Assembly: GCA_977006965.1 (NCBI GenBank)
Contig: OZ345368.1
Coordinates: 1,240,001 to 1,304,000, forward strand
DNA: 64,000 nt
Source: Phymatolithon calcareum
Taxonomy: Eukaryota; Rhodophyta; Florideophyceae; Hapalidiales
Direction of reading: 5' to 3'
A program made the translations under genes and the position numbers. Every line of letters begins with the position of its first letter. Position 1 is the stretch's first letter. Shown one piece after another: positions 31,649 to 42,525 of the stretch. The notes under the pieces were generated by a model, which was not told where the DNA came from, searched no databases, and saw only the letters and a list, made by a program, of their open reading frames with translations.

Positions 31649-31961
31649 TCAATTATTGAGCGCATCATCAACCGTGTTGGCCATCTTCAAAGCGTAGTCC
31701 TTCTCCGATGACGCGGCATCAAAAGCAGACTCTTCGATACTGTTGGCATATTCCGCGAGTATAGCAGAAGGCAAATGGTCGAAGATATGACTACCTGGTT
31801 TAAAAAGTCCGAAAATTGAGATGACGATTAGGCTGTGAGAAGGAGTGCTGACTCTCGCGAGAGAGACAAGAAACGAGAGAGCACTCACTTGTTAGTTGAC
31901 CTAATACATAGTCGCGCATCTGCTGCCTTTTGTTCTCATCTATAGATGATCTCCAAGACAT
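31649..31961 (-). CDS. KIX-domain mini-protein (MED15-like), two exons
   Basis: Exon 1 (31961-31889) and exon 2 (31794-31649) flank a 94-bp intron (31795-31888; GTGAGT...CCAG), phase 1. The 72-residue product is nearly all KIX domain: MSWRSSIDENKRQQMRDYVL forms helix 1 with the hallmark WR and central Arg, and LAEYANSIEESAF followed by DAASSEKDYALKMANTV forms helices 2-3 with the FEE/IEE....A.....Y spacing seen in plant MED15. Family knowledge: KIX binds activation domains in Mediator (MED15) and CBP. Here the domain stands alone, with no Gln-rich Mediator region before the stop, so it could be a truncated MED15 paralogue or a competitor protein. More 3' exons cannot be excluded. Confidence 0.7.
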
Positions 31962-32863
31962 AGTACCAATCGGGTTATTGTGGTTCTTTGATGATTCTTG
32001 ACTTGTTTCTCTGTGACACAGATAAGTTCGTCGTATAGCTTTTATAGACAAGTACAGCCGGTATTTCAATTCTCGATGGCGTCCCAATAGCTGAACTGAC
32101 AAGAACCTGTTTACGGCATTTGTGTGGAGCGAGGCGCGGGAGACCACATTAGAATCCTAGTTGAAGTGAAGGAGCGGGGACGACCACTCCTGAGAATATT
32201 TGGGGCGAAATCTTCCTTTCTTCGATACATGCCTTACTATGCTGCTCCCTTCCGAGGAACATAGGAGAGAGTAAGGACCCAACACGATCTGACAGTTCTC
32301 AGGCCGATTGCGCTGACCTTCTCACGAGCCTTCTAGAAGAAACTAAAATTGCATTTTGAAACTCAATTTCGGCGCTGAAGCCACAGTGCGAAGCTACAGT
32401 AATTGAACTAAGTAGCGATCCGTTAGGTCCTCATTCTCGGCATACTTCTCGGGAGCTTAGGTTACCCAAGTCTACCCAATCAACGCTTCAGACTCTCATT
32501 AGATTCTAGGACAAGAATCTCTCAACACTAACACAATCCGCCAAGAAGGGAACACAACTCATTGGTGGAGACACTCACCGTCTTCAAGGGCACGCGTTTT
32601 CTAGTAAACGAACCCGCGCAGATGAAATTTCTGTGTGACGTGCCCTCCGGTGTGCTCTTTCAGCACGCTTAAAGAAGCCACGACAACTGAGTTCTTTAAA
32701 ACTACATATTTTCATTTTTAGGAATCAAACTGATTCTTTCTAAAAGTCTATTTTTTAAAAACCTTACAGTCGCGAGTATCCCAGCTGATTCCAACTTATG
32801 TTTAACACACGATTTGCGAGTAAAGGAGGCTTTTCTTTGGCCTTTTTTCAGACTGGGAAGGGC
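31962..32863. other. Intergenic region upstream of the KIX gene
   Basis: About 900 bases; no gene supported. Confidence 0.45.
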
Positions 32864-33216
32864 TCAGTTCACGGAACGCTTTTTGTAGTGTTTGACGACG
32901 AGCGTTTTTATTAGTATCAACGGATTCCTAATGACCCGAAGAATAAATTGGAGGGATTGTACTGATGCTTGGGAGAGTTAGAAGGCAAGGAGACTATCTT
33001 GAAAATTGGGGACATGTGCCGGCTGCTCTTGCCTGCACATCAGTTCACGGAACGCTTTTTGTAGTGTTTGACGACGAGCGTTTTTATTAGTATCAACGGA
33101 TTCCTAATGACCCGAAGAATAAATTGGAGGGATTGTACTGATGCTTGGGAGAGTTAGAAGGCAAGGAGACTATCTTGAAAATTGGGGACATGTGCCGGCT
33201 GCTCTTGCCTGCACAT
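32864..33216. repeat. Perfect tandem duplication of a 176-bp unit
   Basis: The unit starting TCAGTTCACGGAACGC at 32864 recurs at 33040, offset by exactly 176 bases, and I see no difference between the two copies. Non-coding. Either very recent or an assembly duplication. Confidence 0.9.
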
Positions 33217-33319
33217 CGCTCAAATGGGTCAAGAACCCATAAAACATAGGTATGAGAGAAAACACAGGTTAAGGCAGCTCAAGGTGTCCAAATCAATGAC
33301 ATGACCTACAAATTCTTAC

Positions 33320-34008
33320 AGTAACGTACTGCAAGAGCTTCAAGCCACAAGTAACGACATCACAGCGATGGAAACCAGAGAACCGTTTGATGAAGCAATG
33401 AAGCACATAATAGCGAACCAATCTGCAGAAGAACTCCGATCAGCATTCCTGACAAAGGAGGGAGAAAGCCTTGAATCGAAGAGAAAGAGGAAAATTCCGT
33501 ACGACAAGACAAGAGAACTCCCTGCAATACTCAAATTTCCACAACTGAAACACAGGCAACTGGCGGTTCAGTACGCCTTTGGAAGATTTCCCCAAGTGTC
33601 TACCACACTGATGGCAGATAGATTCGGAAACAAAGTCAGACAGCTCATGGAGACCCTGGATCGCAACTTGTCAGCCTATGAACTCAAGGAAGACGACAGA
33701 GCGGCAACTGAGAAGGCATTAGATGACCTTTTGCTCTTCAGCAAAAGCATCATCGAGAGTATGCAGAATGAAGACCTGTACTGAAAGAAGAAGCAACGCC
33801 TCGAAACTGCTACGAAGAGCAATCAAAACAACCGAACACATGATAGGGTCTCAGATAGAATGCCAGACATAAGAGTAGAGCCGCCCTAGCGAGGGCAGCG
33901 CCTGAGGAAGCCCTGCCCGTATATTCGTATGACTGCGGGGCTTTAAAAAAAATTGCAATAAAAAAAAAGATAGCCAGGTCTAGTGAAAAAAAAAAGTAAC
34001 GTACTGCA
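33320..34008 (+). mobile_element. LINE family A, 5'-truncated copy 1 with target duplications
   Basis: Element 33334-33994 lies between direct repeats AGTAACGTACTGCA at 33320-33333 and 33995-34008. It carries the end of a LINE polyprotein (frame 33368-33784, 138 codons; KRKRKIPYDKTRELPAILKF, VQYAFGRFPQVSTT) that matches the copy at 60 kb at high identity, then a 3' UTR (GAGGAAGCCCTGCCC...CTGCGGGGCTTT) and an A-rich tail. Target duplication, 5' truncation and A-rich tail are the signs of target-primed reverse transcription. Not a host gene. Confidence 0.9.
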
Positions 34009-34681
34009 CAGTCCGGAACTCCAAGGAGCTACAATACCACCAAAATTCTACGCGCAGCTCAACATGGAGAATTACAGTGCCCAAAGTTACTCGTGCACAG
34101 ATTTCAACTAAAAAAAGGCCTCCTTTACTCGCAAATTCTGTGTTAATCTTCTTTCATGGAGAATCGCTATGCACCGCTCTGTATATTGTATTCGGACCAG
34201 ACCTTGCTGGTTTCTTTATGAATAGTAAAACTTCATCAAGGCCTTTTCCGATTGCAGTCTGTGCTGAAGTGATGCACAGTGCCAAATTAAGCAATCTTAA
34301 ACTCGATAGATCGCAAATCTGATGATTATATGCACTCTAGTATGTCAAAAATGGGGTTTCAAATATATGCTATAGTAAGTAGTGCTTTCCTTATTCGCGA
34401 GCATGAATAGCACCCTGCCGTAATCTGAGTAGAAGATAGTTGGCGATAAAGCAGGGCTTTGTGAGCCTCTTTGGGGACGGCAGATTCGTTATCACCATCG
34501 CATTGATGGAAGTATCATATCAGTACAGTTCCTCACTGGGAATGGCGTACTGCAAAATTGTTGGCGAAGGAAGAGTTAAACATGCGGAAAAAAGACGTAA
34601 TTTGTACAAGTTAGTACACGCTAGTGATTTAGTGGTCCCGGAGTTCGATAATGGACTAGTCCCGTTATCCAGTTACAATAA

Positions 34682-35110
34682 GTAAGTAAGTAAGTTGCCT
34701 TCGCTCCCAAGTGGGGCTTTGCAAGGCAGTGCTTTATTGTTCCGAATTATCTTCTCCTTAGATTACGGCAGATCGTTATTTCTGCAAGGTAATTAGGAGA
34801 GCACTCCTTCTACACTGCCTACCGCTCGACGATTCGATTCCACCCGGAGCAAGCGCGGTAGTTCCACGTTCCGCGAGTCCACGTGGACGGCCAGATTGAT
34901 TGGACTCTTTTTTCTTTACCGCTCCCTTATCTTCTTTACACGTATGATGCACTGTAATCCCTCCGTATCGACGACGGAAAAACCCGTAGGAGAAACCTGC
35001 GTCGGACTCTTCGCGATAACCAGGCACCCCCGGGATTCGAACCCGGATTCTTCCCTTGACCACATTAGATGCGCATCCCCCGGATCAGTTTAACCACTTG
35101 ACCAGGTGGC
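34682..35110 (-). mobile_element. tRNA-derived SINE with (ACTT)n tail and target duplications
   Basis: Read on the minus strand, the 5' end begins GCCACCTGGTCAAGTGGTTA, holding a perfect Pol III A box (TGGTCAAGTGG), then the B box GGTTCGAATCC about 50 bases later inside a full T-arm. A unique body of about 340 bases follows and a tail of ACTT repeats ends at 34682. Direct repeats AGTTACAATAA at 34671-34681 and 35111-35121 flank it exactly. The acceptor stem does not pair properly, so this is a SINE and not a working tRNA; a TCT (Arg) anticodon-like loop is visible with a weak wobble-rich stem. Confidence 0.85.
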
Positions 35111-35121
35111 AGTTACAATAA

Positions 35122-36451
35122 CTCAATATTGTAATGAGTCGCAGAATTTCCGTACCTGATCTAGCACAACATTTCCCCAAATTGCACTGAGCAGAGATAC
35201 GAGTACAGCCTGAATTCATTCTCCAATCATACAACTTCTCTCGTCCACATAGAAAACGAATTCCAAAATGTCACAGAAAGAGGGATATACCGGACTGCAT
35301 ATTGGACGACAGTTCTTGAACTTACTGCCTTTAACGTGCAAATAAAAGAGAGATGCTGACTCGGTGTACGAACATGAGAAAGCGGTTCGGTGCTGTGCAT
35401 ATGCAGTATTTTCCTTGAAATTCAGGATATTCGTATTGTGCGACACCCGCGACGGTTTTGCATTACTGTACTGTCATTGTAAACTGCGTTGATTGGGGCA
35501 GGTCGATAGCGAACTTTTGAGACAGATAGAATTGCGGCAGCCAATGTCCTCTTTGCAATTCTCTCACTCTTTATTTCGCTTGTTCCATATCTGCCGACGT
35601 GTCCCGCACAGAAAAGATAGCTGCATCACACGTGATGGCGAAGGATCTGCGAAGGAGTTATTCAAATGGATCTGTTCAGCACAGCATCTCATTTCTGCAC
35701 GACTTTCCTCGTAGCATCCGAGAGCAACATCTTCCATTTCGTCTCTGTGTGTATTTGCGATACAAGAAAGGATCCCGATTATTATTTATAGGCTTGGAAT
35801 TGCATTCTGAGGGAGTGGCTGACGAATGCCGACAAACTTCTAGTCTGACCCGTTCCATGACGAAGCTGTAGTGTCATGACAAAGCACTCACCAACAGGCC
35901 ATCTGCTGGTCTGGTCGGGATGCTCAATATTACTGGTTGGTTCTTCAAAAACAGAACGTCAGAGCAAATTGTTCCTGTAGCAGAATGATTCGGAAGAAAT
36001 TCACGCTATTCCTGAAGACATAAATTTGCTGGTCGTGAGAAATACGATCACGCAATTAATAGTGCATGAAGTAAGTGGTCGCTATTTATCTCACTAGCTT
36101 TCAATAGGCGGATCTGGAATGTCTATATTTCTCGAGCTAGCGTATATAGCCGAGTAGAGAAAGCACGACAAAGTGCAGGAAATATCAATCCGCAAGCTTG
36201 ACCAGTAGCAAAGTGTTAGCTCAATCAGGACGTTTTTCGCGTTTCATTGCAGGGTTTCTCGTAATGGCAAGAGCTGTGCTCCAGCCTCCCCCATGGGAGA
36301 AGACTAACGCCTTCTGGTAGTTTTGTTCGTACATGGATTCCGCCCTGCGTGGTGTGCCACAGTGCTCAAGGAAGCTGGGAGAGAGGACAGAAGGAGATAA
36401 AAGAATGTAACGAGATGACCAACTATCATTGGCTGCGAGGAGATATGGATG
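35122..36451. other. Gene-poor sequence
   Basis: No coding frame or repeat that I can support. Confidence 0.4.
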
Positions 36452-36582
36452 TTAAGCTCGCCGAAGGTCTGCACTTTGTGCAGCTTTGAGCTGTTGTGAC
36501 ATCAAGTACCACTCGTGTCTGGTAAAGTCTTCTGTAGCCGTGAGGATGTGGAGTTGTTCGATTTCAAAAACCCGCAATAAAG
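36452..36582 (-). repeat. Dispersed coding-like repeat, copy 2 (also at 22.7 kb)
   Basis: Minus-strand frame reads VFEIEQLHILT, EWYLMSQQLKAAQSADLRRA, stop; partner of 22723-22860. The frame is kept in both copies despite many base changes. Confidence 0.6.
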
Positions 36583-36599
36583 AAGACGAAGAAGAAAGT

Positions 36600-37549
36600 G
36601 CTATTGCTCAACCTCACATTTTCTCGCCTTTGTCACAGTTCCGTTGTTCTTTAGAAGTTCCACATCTGTCCACCTGGTGTTACTCTGGAGCTTGAATGGT
36701 GCTTTTGAAATGTTAACCACAAGCACGAGACTGGATTGTATCATGGCCTGCTCCTATCAGCGGGGCCCCAAGAACAAGACCAATTTATTTCCTCTGTTCG
36801 TGGGGCCGCGCTTCCATTTTAGTTTGCGAAGCACCTCTCACAGCTTAGGGTGTGCTTCGAGCAAATTTCCCAGCCTGCGATCCACGGCATAAATTATCAA
36901 GCATGAATTGTCTGCAGGCTTTCGTCTGGCCCTGCACCAAAAGCAGAACGTCAGCACGATCTTCACGACTGGCTATGCTGGGCGCTGGAACAGCTCCCTC
37001 CTTATATAAACGTGTTCTGTGCCATGAAAGATATTCCTGTCCCCTAATTCCTGGATTATGTGCAGCAGGATCCCCTCGGTTGCTGAGCAGGGATGCGTCC
37101 CGCGGGGGACGTCCAGGAGGCAGGGAAGGCGCTCGAACGTTTGGCTTCTCCACTCCAAAACAAACCCCGGAGTCACTCTTCAGCGACGTGTTCCACCAAA
37201 AACGTACAAATAACCCTTAATATCGCAGAGGATAGAACAGAATGGAGAAAACTTAGACGTTCGAAGCGTTGCTATCATCACTTAGGGAAATGCAGAATAC
37301 AATACAATACAAACCAATACTGTACCATTCAGGCACAGAACCGTTAATAATTTTCTGAGACTTCTCGCCAAAGACGACAGATTCCTTCTTTCCAAGTCCA
37401 AGTGGATGAATCATTAAGGAGATGTGTACCGTCAGCCAGGATAAGGAATGTGAGTAAAACGTAAGAGTACCAGGCCCGAGTTGGAATCAACAGATTCTAT
37501 GCACAGTACAGAATGGGACAAACATGACGTGATTCGAGACGTTGTTGAG
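36600..37549. other. Transposon-like debris
   Basis: Both strands have medium-length frames over 36845-37220; a block at 37066-37130 resembles 46088-46150 (CCCCTC..TTGCTG, then TCCCGC.GGGGAC). Probably a decayed element; no gene assigned. Confidence 0.35.
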
Positions 37550-38760
37550 AAGAGGTTGTTCTTTTCTAGATGGCTCAGGACAGTTAGTTCTACATTTGCT
37601 TCGCTCTGGAGCGCTTTCTACATGTACAGAACTGCCGCGCGGTGGGGAGAGGTAACTCAACAAATATCAGCTCTTCACGCTGCACATACGCGTGCCGCCA
37701 TATTCAAGGAGGTATCGGCAGGGAGAACAAGTGTTCTTGGTCCATTCTCTGTTCAGAATGTACGGTGCCTGATTGAAGTTTTCAGTTGGCAAAAAACTTC
37801 TTGTGCTTACGCTTTGGCGCTACGGCACTTCCTTTATTGCGAACACTACAATTACCTGCGCGGCCCAACAATGTCTACATCTTCCTCCACTGGTTCAGCT
37901 TAGTATCCTTTGAAAGAAACGCTAGTACCTGAATTGACGCCCATTTCAAAACTGTATTGGCACCCATTGCCATATGTTTCGCCTCAATGCAAAGCAAATT
38001 CAGGCCTAACAAACATGCTATCCCTACGCCGCACCTTCATGTAGGAAAGTCCGCCTACAGTCCTTACATTTGAAAGTGGGCTCACGGGGTACGCACTGTA
38101 ATCTTTAAGAAAATGAATATATGCCAACTTTTAACTCTGACGTTTCCACTTGTGGTATAGTGATAAAACTGCCTCCGCGCACCTGTGCGCATGTTTCGGT
38201 ATGATACAGGAAGGAATTTGAGATCGCCGGTTCGAGGCCTGTCGCAAGCAAGAATTGAATTACGTTCCGCGAAGGGCACGCGGATTTCGCTGTGTAGTGG
38301 TGTGCCGCAGTACTCGCGGGAAGCAGTTACGCGAGTACCCAGAATGGATCCAGCTCGTGAACATCTTAGAGGCCCCCTAGATGTGAGGTATCTTAGTGTA
38401 GCTCGAATATCATGCAATAAACAAACAAACAAACTCTGACCTGTGGTCCATTGCCGCAAGGTTGACCAGCACCGAATCTGGTAGTCCTCAGCGTGTTCTT
38501 GTAGTATACTGCCTTCCTATTAGAGAACCCCCGCAATTCCGCATTACATGTTTGGAAAATAAACAGTCAGGACATCTTTCAACTATCTCTGACGAGGGCG
38601 GTACATTTCTGCTGTAGAAAACACAAGTTGAGTTGAGTCTCTTTAGCACGTAAGAGTGTGAGCAATTGCCAACACTGTTGGGCGGTTCTGAGGCGGGCCA
38701 ATTTAAGTACTGTACAGGAAAGGAAAACAACGTAGGAGGCACAAGAAAGTGTATTCAAAT
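37550..38760. repeat. Left arm of a large inverted repeat
   Basis: The segment matches 40790-41860 in reverse complement, with positions paired so that coordinates sum to about 79,400 (for example 37631 with 41773 and 38091 with 41311). It holds a 140-codon frame (37481-37903) whose inverted partner is broken. The SINE at 38144-38431 is present only in this arm. Confidence 0.8.
38135..38440 (+). mobile_element. tRNA-derived SINE with (CAAA)n tail; empty site present in the other arm
   Basis: Insert 38144-38431 lies between direct repeats AACTCTGAC at 38135-38143 and 38432-38440. It has a near A box (TGGTATAGTGA), a perfect B box (GGTTCGAGGCC) and ends in AATAAACAAACAAACAAA. The reverse-complement arm near 41250 carries the unoccupied site (AACTCTAAC directly followed by the downstream sequence), which proves the insertion boundaries. 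It is a different family from the SINE at 34.7 kb. Confidence 0.88.
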
Positions 38761-40789
38761 CTGATCGCACTTCTTTCTGGCACCACATCTTCGACCACCG
38801 GGCGTCCGTATGCGTCAAAAATTCCCGCCTTGAGACGTTGAGTGGTTCCAGGTACAGTGTGGTGGCGTATATCCGGAGCGGCGCAGTCGCCCTGAGCACG
38901 ACCACGAATGTGATGACACTCACTAAAGATGCTGCGGCGACGCGCGCGGAAAGCCAAACCGGAACGCCCAGCTCTGCTCTGCGGGAGCTTCAACACGGCG
39001 ATGTAATGCTAGGCGGAAAATAGCAACAGAGCATTGACAGAAAAAGAGTGTTGTGCGGAGGACGTTGTATTTGTGGCGCTGTAGAGTTGACGGTAATGGC
39101 GAGTCGCCACGTGAGCAGGGGAGCCTCGGGCGAGTTATGGCATTTTACACTTTAGATTGAAGAACACGAAAACTCGCAATTTTGCCAGAAACTTTCTAGT
39201 ACTTTTCGCAGTTTGCTCCAGACAAGACTCCGCCGTTACTGCCTAAATGGGCGGCGCCATCGCGAAATTTGGAATACGGAGCAAATCCATGTAAAGAAAA
39301 CAAGTCACATTCGTTGCGGTCTAAATTCTACGCCTCAAAGATTCTATAGCGAAGAAAAACAGGCGCGCTTGAGCATTTCTTTGTTTCCCACCGCAAACAA
39401 ACTGACTATGTCCTTCTCCGACTTCGGACTGGCGTCGTCTCGGGAAAGATGTTCTCTTCCTCTTTCCCGACTATCATACTTCGAGCGTGCAGATTCTGCA
39501 CTGCAGAAGTCCGCGAAAAGTTTAAATATTTTTGAGTCTTTAGACCGAAAGTAAATTTTGACTTATGCCGTTCTGAACGTTTTTTCTCAGGAGAAGAAAG
39601 CTGTATTCCTGAGCGTTTGTCCAATGTGAGGGATGGATTCGAGCAAGTGTCGCTTCTTCCTGCTGTGCTCCGCTTCACCACAGCGGAGCGCGAATCTAAC
39701 TGCAAAAGCGTTGCATTTCCGCTCGTAATTGCATGGGATTCGCGCCGAATGCGCATACCGTTTCAGAAATACGGACATCTAGTGCCGATGTATTCCCGTG
39801 TCCCCGGGCAATCTGACCCCCGTTCCGAGTGTTCGACTTGGAAATCCTGCCCTCCAATGTTAAACGCATGAATCGTTCGATACATTGCCTCCCCGACGCT
39901 CAACTCAGCGGAAAATGCATGCTCAATTCTACCGGACAACGGCACAACCATATTTTTTTGACCCAAGCCGTCCGCAATCATGCTGCTGTTCCGGACGCCT
40001 TATGCACTGGCCGTAAGTGATCATTCTGTTCCCGGCTTTGGGAAGCTCCAAAATTCCTGTCTGATGATTCGAGAGATACTGTACATCGGATGATCACAGT
40101 ACTGCGTTGGGACCGCGAAAGCGAGTGTATTCGTGGAAAATCAGAAAGAAGCTGTATGTTGAAATCACGGATGTCCCGAAATGAAGCAATTATAAGAGAT
40201 TGAGCCGCCGTACTCCGTTTAGTTGACGCGCAGTATTTCCCAGATTCATCGTGCCAGCTCGCTGCATTTGTATTATTGGCAACGAGTGCGAACATCTTTG
40301 GCTAGTCGTCGGACGTACTCCTCGCCGCTTTGCGGACACTCCGGAATCAATTGGTCTCTGCCGACATTGCAAATGGTAAGGGCACGACATAACTTGTGTG
40401 CCTCCAAATGACTATCTCAAGATCATGTGCACTTAATTTACTTGTGGCAAAGAGGTCGTTTTCTGGTTTTCGCCCTTCGTCATTCGAGACAAATCGGACA
40501 GAAAGATTGCAACGACAGCACCGTCTTCGGGAAGGAAATCAAGCGGGAAAAATGTCTGCGTAGCCATAGAGCGCCGACTGTGGACAACGCAGCTCATCCC
40601 TCGTTGAATTTCTGTTTCCGTCTGGGCGCTGCCGAAGGTTAATTCTATGCATTCTAGTAGGCGATCCCCGCCGTCGTCGGTCCGGACCAATCTCCTCTAT
40701 CGTCTGCTAGAATCAATCCGGCGTAAGCGATGTGCTTCAGTCGACGAATTTTTTAATACTCGATGGGAACGTGTCCGAGTTTCCGAATC
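38761..40789. other. Spacer between inverted-repeat arms
   Basis: About 2 kb with competing frames on both strands (for example 39763-39981 minus and 39617-39871 plus). Composition is coding-like near 39600-40000 but I recognise nothing and cannot pick a strand. Confidence 0.35.
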
Positions 40790-41860
40790 CGTAGCTTCAC
40801 TGAAGTGTCTTGCTCTTCTTTCCTTTCATGTACAGTACTTAATTGGCGCGCCTCAGAACCGCCCAACAGTGTTGGCAGTCGCTCTCACTCTTACGTGCTA
40901 AAGAGACACAACTCAACTTGTGTTTTCTACAGCAGAAAGTTCTGCTGTAGAAAACACAAGTTGAGTTGATTGACAAGCGCCGAATCTGGCGGTCCTCAGC
41001 GTGTTCTTTTAGCATGCTGTCTTCCTAATACAGAAACCACCGCGATTCTGCATTTCATGTTCGGAAAATAAACGGTCAGGGCATCTTTCAACTATCTCTG
41101 AAGAGAGTGGTGCATTAAAGAAGATGCCCTGACAGTTTATTTTCCAAACATGTAATGCATAATCGCGGGGGTTCTCTATTAGGAAGACAGCATTCTACAA
41201 GAACACGCTGAGGACTACCAGATTCGGTGCGTGTCAACCTTGCGGCATTGGACCGTACGTTAGAGTTAAAGTTGGGCATGCATTCATTTTCTTAAAGATT
41301 ACAGTGTGTACTTAGTGAGAGCCAACTTTCAAATGTAAGGACTGTAGGCGGATATTCCTACATGAAGGTGCGGCGTAGGGATAGCATGTTTGTTAGGCCT
41401 GAATTTGCTTTGCATTGAGGCGAAACATATGGCAATGGGTGCCAATACAGTTTTGAAATGGGCGTCAATTCAGGTACTAGCGTTTCTTTCAAAGGATAAT
41501 AAGCTGAACCAGTGGAGGAAGATGTAGACATTGTTGGGCCGCGCAGGTAATTGTAGTGTTCGCAATAAAGGAAGTGCCGTAGCGCCAAAGCGTAAGCGCA
41601 AGAAGTTTTTTGCTAACTGAAAACTTCAATCAGGCACCGTACATTCTGAACAAAGAATGGACCAAGAGCACTTGTTCTCCCTGCCGATTCCCCCTTGAAT
41701 ATGGCGGCGCACGTATGTGCAGCGTGAAGAGCTGATATTTGTTGAGTTACCTCTCGCCCCACCGCGCGGCAGTTCTGTATCTGTAGAAAGCGCTCCAAAC
41801 GAAGCAAACGTAGACCACACAGTCCTGTGCCATCCCCCTAAACAAGGTTCTGATGCAAGT
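40790..41860. repeat. Right arm of the large inverted repeat, internally rearranged
   Basis: Reverse complement of 37550-38760, but the inner part is scrambled: 40790-40937 is inverted, 40940-41118 is in direct orientation, then 41119-41260 is inverted again. The junctions are palindromic. Confidence 0.75.
40909..40968. repeat. Perfect 29-bp-arm fold-back palindrome
   Basis: CAACTCAACTTGTGTTTTC... at 40909-40937 and its exact reverse complement at 40940-40968, separated by two bases. It is the junction between two oppositely oriented copies of the same repeat. Confidence 0.9.
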
Positions 41861-42525
41861 CCCGCGCGTCTCTGTACAGCGGGAATGGCTTCCAGCTGAT
41901 TACCGTGAAACTGACTTGGGATTGTTCGGTCAGGTAGTCCAGGCACGAGTGTCGACACCGTCGTCACATCTCCCGTACAGGCAGCACATTCATAGCTACA
42001 TATTTTTTTTCTTTTTTGACAATCTATTTCTGCACGCAATGTTTATGAGGGGTCACGCCCAGACTGACAATTGACATTTTCTGTTCACGACTTCAAAATA
42101 TAAGAAAAAACTAACTTATTTTGTTCGTACCTCCGCGCAGAAATTAAGTGAGAAGAAACTTATTTTTTCCACTTCCCCTCCTCAAATTCTTAAGGGCCTA
42201 CATCCCCACCTTTGAAGCGCTCTCACTGGCCGAAACAATGCTCATAAACTGGATGAAAATTTTAATTATATCGTTTGCACCGACGGGACTGCATCCAGTT
42301 TTCAAGAAAATGAGAGGAACAAGTAAAATATTTTCAAATATGAAGTCAGCAGCAGTTTTCAATGTTGGGCTGTAATCAATCATTACATAAAAAAACCTTA
42401 CTGTGTTTCCTTCGAACAGTTTCAGCTTCTCGTCAGGGCGTACCCTGAATTTTGCTATATTTTTCGCCTATTGCTTTTCCGAGTTTAAAAAACTTTTGGT
42501 CTCGCGGCGCGAACTTTTTTGCCAC

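Noticed and set aside
35020-35110. A tRNA gene (Arg-TCT-like) on the minus strand
   Set aside because: The T arm and Pol III boxes are fine, but the acceptor stem does not pair, the anticodon stem is mostly wobble pairs, and the sequence is the head of a SINE with a target duplication.
36845-37220. Overlapping 122- and 102-codon frames on opposite strands
   Set aside because: Neither shows a family pattern, and the region shares a repeat block with 46.1 kb, so transposon debris is more likely.
39617-40020. Possible gene near 39.6-40.0 kb (either strand)
   Set aside because: Composition is coding-like on both strands but I recognise nothing and cannot choose a frame; left as spacer of the inverted repeat.
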